A stretch of DNA of 8,399 nt, from positions 1 through 8,399 of the forward strand of contig CAMZET010000057.1 of assembly GCA_947305825.1 (NCBI GenBank). Direction: 5' to 3'. The DNA is from an uncultured Verrucomicrobiota bacterium (GTDB lineage Bacteria; Verrucomicrobiota; Kiritimatiellia; RFP12; UBA1067). The position numbers and the translations under genes were made by a program. Within the stretch, counting starts at the first letter, position 1. Every line of letters begins with the position of its first letter. Under the pieces are notes generated by a model that did not search any database, had not been told where the DNA came from, and was given only the letters and a program-made list of their open reading frames with translations. Shown here one piece after another: positions 7,387-8,399 of this stretch.

Positions 7387-8157
7387 TCAGAAGTATCCGT
7401 TCAAGAACGGAAGAACCTTGACCTGGTTCGAAAGGATGATGTTGATGAGGCCAATCTGGAAGCCGGCCACGCACTCGTCCGCGAAGTTCACCAGCGAAAT
7501 CTGGCAGCCGTTGAGCTGTTCGGTCTGGTTGAAAAGAATCGCCGCCTGCAAGCCGTAGGCCGTGCGCGCCATGTTGCAGACGCCGGCAATCGTCACGCCG
7601 TAGCTCTCGACGGAAGAGAAGTTCCCGAGCGTGCTGATTTCAAGCCCGCACTCGTTCTTCTGGACCGCGCCGAGGATGTTCAAATCGACGCCGTAGACAT
7701 TGTCGCGGATGCCGATGGAGTCGACTTCGAAGCCGCGGACGGTTCCGCCGCAGTAGTTGACGCCGAGAGTCGCGCGGAAGCCGGCGACGTCCTTGCGAGC
7801 CCCATTGAACGCGAGAGAAGCGAAAGCGCCGCTCGAATCCTCGATTGTCTGGAGGGCGACGAGGGCGAGGTCGAGGCCGTGCACCGTGGGCGCGTCGGAA
7901 TAAAGGAGATTGAGGTCGAGGCCGAACACGTCCCACTTGCGCCAGCCCCACGGCAACTGAATAGGCGTGGCTATGCCGAGCGCCAGCGGCGTCCAGCCCA
8001 CCGACTCGCGGACGGCTTCATCCTCCGCCTCGGTCTCTGCGACTTCCACCTCTTCCGTCTCTGCGACGGCATCGGCCGCAACCACTTCCTGTGCAAACGC
8101 GGGGACGAACGCCGCAACGGCGAGCGCCGCAATTCCTGTCTTCATCATTTCCTTCAT
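7387..8157 (-). CDS. Secreted surface-repeat protein (LA_2272-like, GFQIGLIN repeats)
   Basis: The product has 256 residues. Residues 1-22 form a signal peptide (MKEMMK, then a hydrophobic core, then AFA), leaving Gln23 as the predicted mature first residue. Residues 24-51 are very acidic (many Glu, with Ala and Val). From about residue 77 to 246 there are 11 short repeats of 14-16 residues, each with a Gly-hydrophobic start (Gly at 79, 94, 110, 126, 142, 156, 171, 187, 202, 217, 232). The last copy, AGFQIGLINIILSN, and the end VLPFLNGYF resemble the LA_2272-type surface repeat proteins found in Leptospira and PVC bacteria. A beta-solenoid or small outer-membrane fold is plausible, and the C-terminal Phe would fit outer-membrane insertion. 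AAGGAG lies 5 bases before the ATG at 8157. Stops TGA and TAA are in tandem (7389-7384). It is the first gene of the operon; its role is unknown. Confidence 0.88.
   Translation of the reverse strand: MKEMMKTGIAALAVAAFVPAFAQEVVAADAVAETEEVEVAETEAEDEAVRESVGWTPLALGIATPIQLPWGWRKWDVFGLDLNLLYSDAPTVHGLDLALVALQTIEDSSGAFASLAFNGARKDVAGFRATLGVNYCGGTVRGFEVDSIGIRDNVYGVDLNILGAVQKNECGLEISTLGNFSSVESYGVTIAGVCNMARTAYGLQAAILFNQTEQLNGCQISLVNFADECVAGFQIGLINIILSNQVKVLPFLNGYF
7420..7929 (-). repeat. Eleven 14-16-residue Gly-hydrophobic protein repeats
   Basis: These are the repeat units of the surface-repeat protein, seen at protein level as FGLDLNLL, HGLDLALV, AGFRATLG, YGVDLNIL, CGLEISTL, YGVTIAGV, YGLQAAIL, NGCQISLV and AGFQIGLI, with near-constant spacing between the Gly residues. 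The regular alternation of polar and hydrophobic residues points to stacked beta strands. I did not see near-identical DNA copies, so the array is old rather than recently expanded. Confidence 0.8.
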
Positions 8158-8162
8158 TTGTG

Positions 8163-8168
8163 CTCCTT
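8163..8168 (-). promoter_or_regulatory. Strong ribosome binding site of the surface-repeat gene
   Basis: The minus strand reads AAGGAG, with 5 bases before the ATG at 8157-8155. It is the closest match to a consensus Shine-Dalgarno sequence in the window and favours this ATG over the two ATGs three and four codons later. Confidence 0.7.
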
Positions 8169-8192
8169 GTGTGAGAAATCTGTTGAGCAGAT

Positions 8193-8222
8193 ATTTTACC
8201 CTTTATTGGCCTTCGAAGTCAA
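8193..8222 (-). promoter_or_regulatory. Sigma70-type promoter of the five-gene operon
   Basis: On the minus strand TTGACT (8222-8217) and TAAAAT (8198-8193) form -35 and -10 boxes with an 18-base spacer. The -10 region is the most AT-rich spot in this GC-rich window. Transcription would start near 8186, giving a leader of about 29 bases before the ATG at 8157. The spacer contains the perfect 8-base palindrome CTTCGAAG (8211-8218), which overlaps the edge of the -35 box; whether it is an operator is unknown. Confidence 0.65.
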
Positions 8223-8239
8223 GGGGGTAGGTTTGAAAA

Positions 8240-8399
8240 TCACAACGCCGGCGCCGGAACGGGCGCGTTGGCGGGCTGAGTCGGCGCGTTGACGGGCTGA
8301 GCCGGCGGGTTGACGGGCTGAGCCGGCGCGGCGGGCGGCTGCTGGATGTAAGCGGCGGCCTTCGCGGCCTCGGCGCGCAGGGAAGCGAGGAACTTCTCC
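8240..8399 (-). CDS. C-terminal end of an unidentified protein with a Pro/Ala/Gln-rich tail (runs off window)
   Basis: A frame open to the right edge ends at TGA (8242-8240) and gives 52 residues. The first part, EKFLASLRAEAAKAAAYIQQ, looks like a charged amphipathic helix. The rest is a low-complexity tail with three 7-residue repeats of the type PAQPVNx. The helix ending in a YIQ-like segment recalls the C-terminus of periplasmic PpiC/SurA-type peptidyl-prolyl isomerases, but that is only an impression and too little is visible to name it. The strong codon periodicity and the clean stop just before a promoter support a real coding end. No T-rich hairpin terminator follows in the 82-bp gap. 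Confidence 0.7.
   Translation of the reverse strand, partial: EKFLASLRAEAAKAAAYIQQPPAAPAQPVNPPAQPVNAPTQPANAPVPAPAL
8264..8326 (-). repeat. Three tandem 21-bp repeats coding PAQPVN(P/A)
   Basis: On the minus strand three direct copies lie at 8326-8306, 8305-8285 and 8284-8264. The first two differ at two adjacent positions (CCG versus GCG context at the last codon), and the third differs at a few more. They encode PAQPVNP, PAQPVNA and PTQPANA. Since the unit is a multiple of three, gain or loss of copies would keep the reading frame. Confidence 0.9.

Noticed and set aside
7373..7474. A 34-residue N-terminal extension of ParB
   Set aside because: It overlaps the end of the preceding gene, has no family match, and the ATG at 7372 has its own AAGGG ribosome binding site and leaves a normal ParB N-terminus.
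8158..8239. An intrinsic terminator for the truncated upstream gene
   Set aside because: No GC-rich stem followed by a T run was found on the minus strand; only the short CTTCGAAG palindrome is present. Termination may be Rho-dependent or absent.
7354..8292. A plus-strand open frame of 312 codons opposite the surface-repeat gene, crossing the promoter gap
   Set aside because: It spans the end of parB, a whole gene and an intergenic region with a promoter on the other strand, and its product has no domain pattern. It is a shadow of minus-strand coding.

Overview
The window is a gene-dense, GC-rich bacterial segment in which every supported gene lies on the minus strand. Reading in transcription order (from high to low coordinates) it holds: the last 52 codons of a protein with a Pro/Ala/Gln-rich tail; an 82-bp intergenic gap with a good sigma70-type promoter; then a compact run of five genes: a secreted surface-repeat protein, the chromosome-partitioning protein ParB, a secreted M28 enzyme of glutaminyl-cyclase type, a 1661-residue secreted mosaic metalloprotease, and the first 113 codons of a two-helix membrane protein that runs off the left edge. 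Gaps inside this run are 14, 15 and 20 bp, plus one 4-base ATGA overlap, so it looks like one operon driven from about position 8186.

The organism is probably an uncultured member of the Planctomycetes-Verrucomicrobia-Chlamydiae group, perhaps Kiritimatiellota or Lentisphaerota. This is an inference from gene style: a giant secreted protein that combines a metalloprotease, thioredoxin-like modules, FN3, Listeria-Bacteroides (InlB B-type) repeats and BspA-type LRRs, next to a GLQIGLIN-type surface repeat protein. There is no rRNA or other phylogenetic marker here except ParB, which could be used for placement.

Three points stand out. (1) The QC-like enzyme shares an operon with a protein whose predicted signal peptide ends AFA|QE, giving a mature N-terminal Gln, which is the substrate of such an enzyme. 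(2) The giant metalloprotease has a clear metzincin site, a single candidate cysteine-switch Cys in its prodomain, and two thioredoxin-like modules that both carry CGxT in place of CxxC. (3) parB appears without an adjacent parA and sits among genes for secreted and envelope proteins. I saw no RNA genes, CRISPR array, insertion sequence or convincing intrinsic terminator. No stretch over 300 bases lacks a gene.
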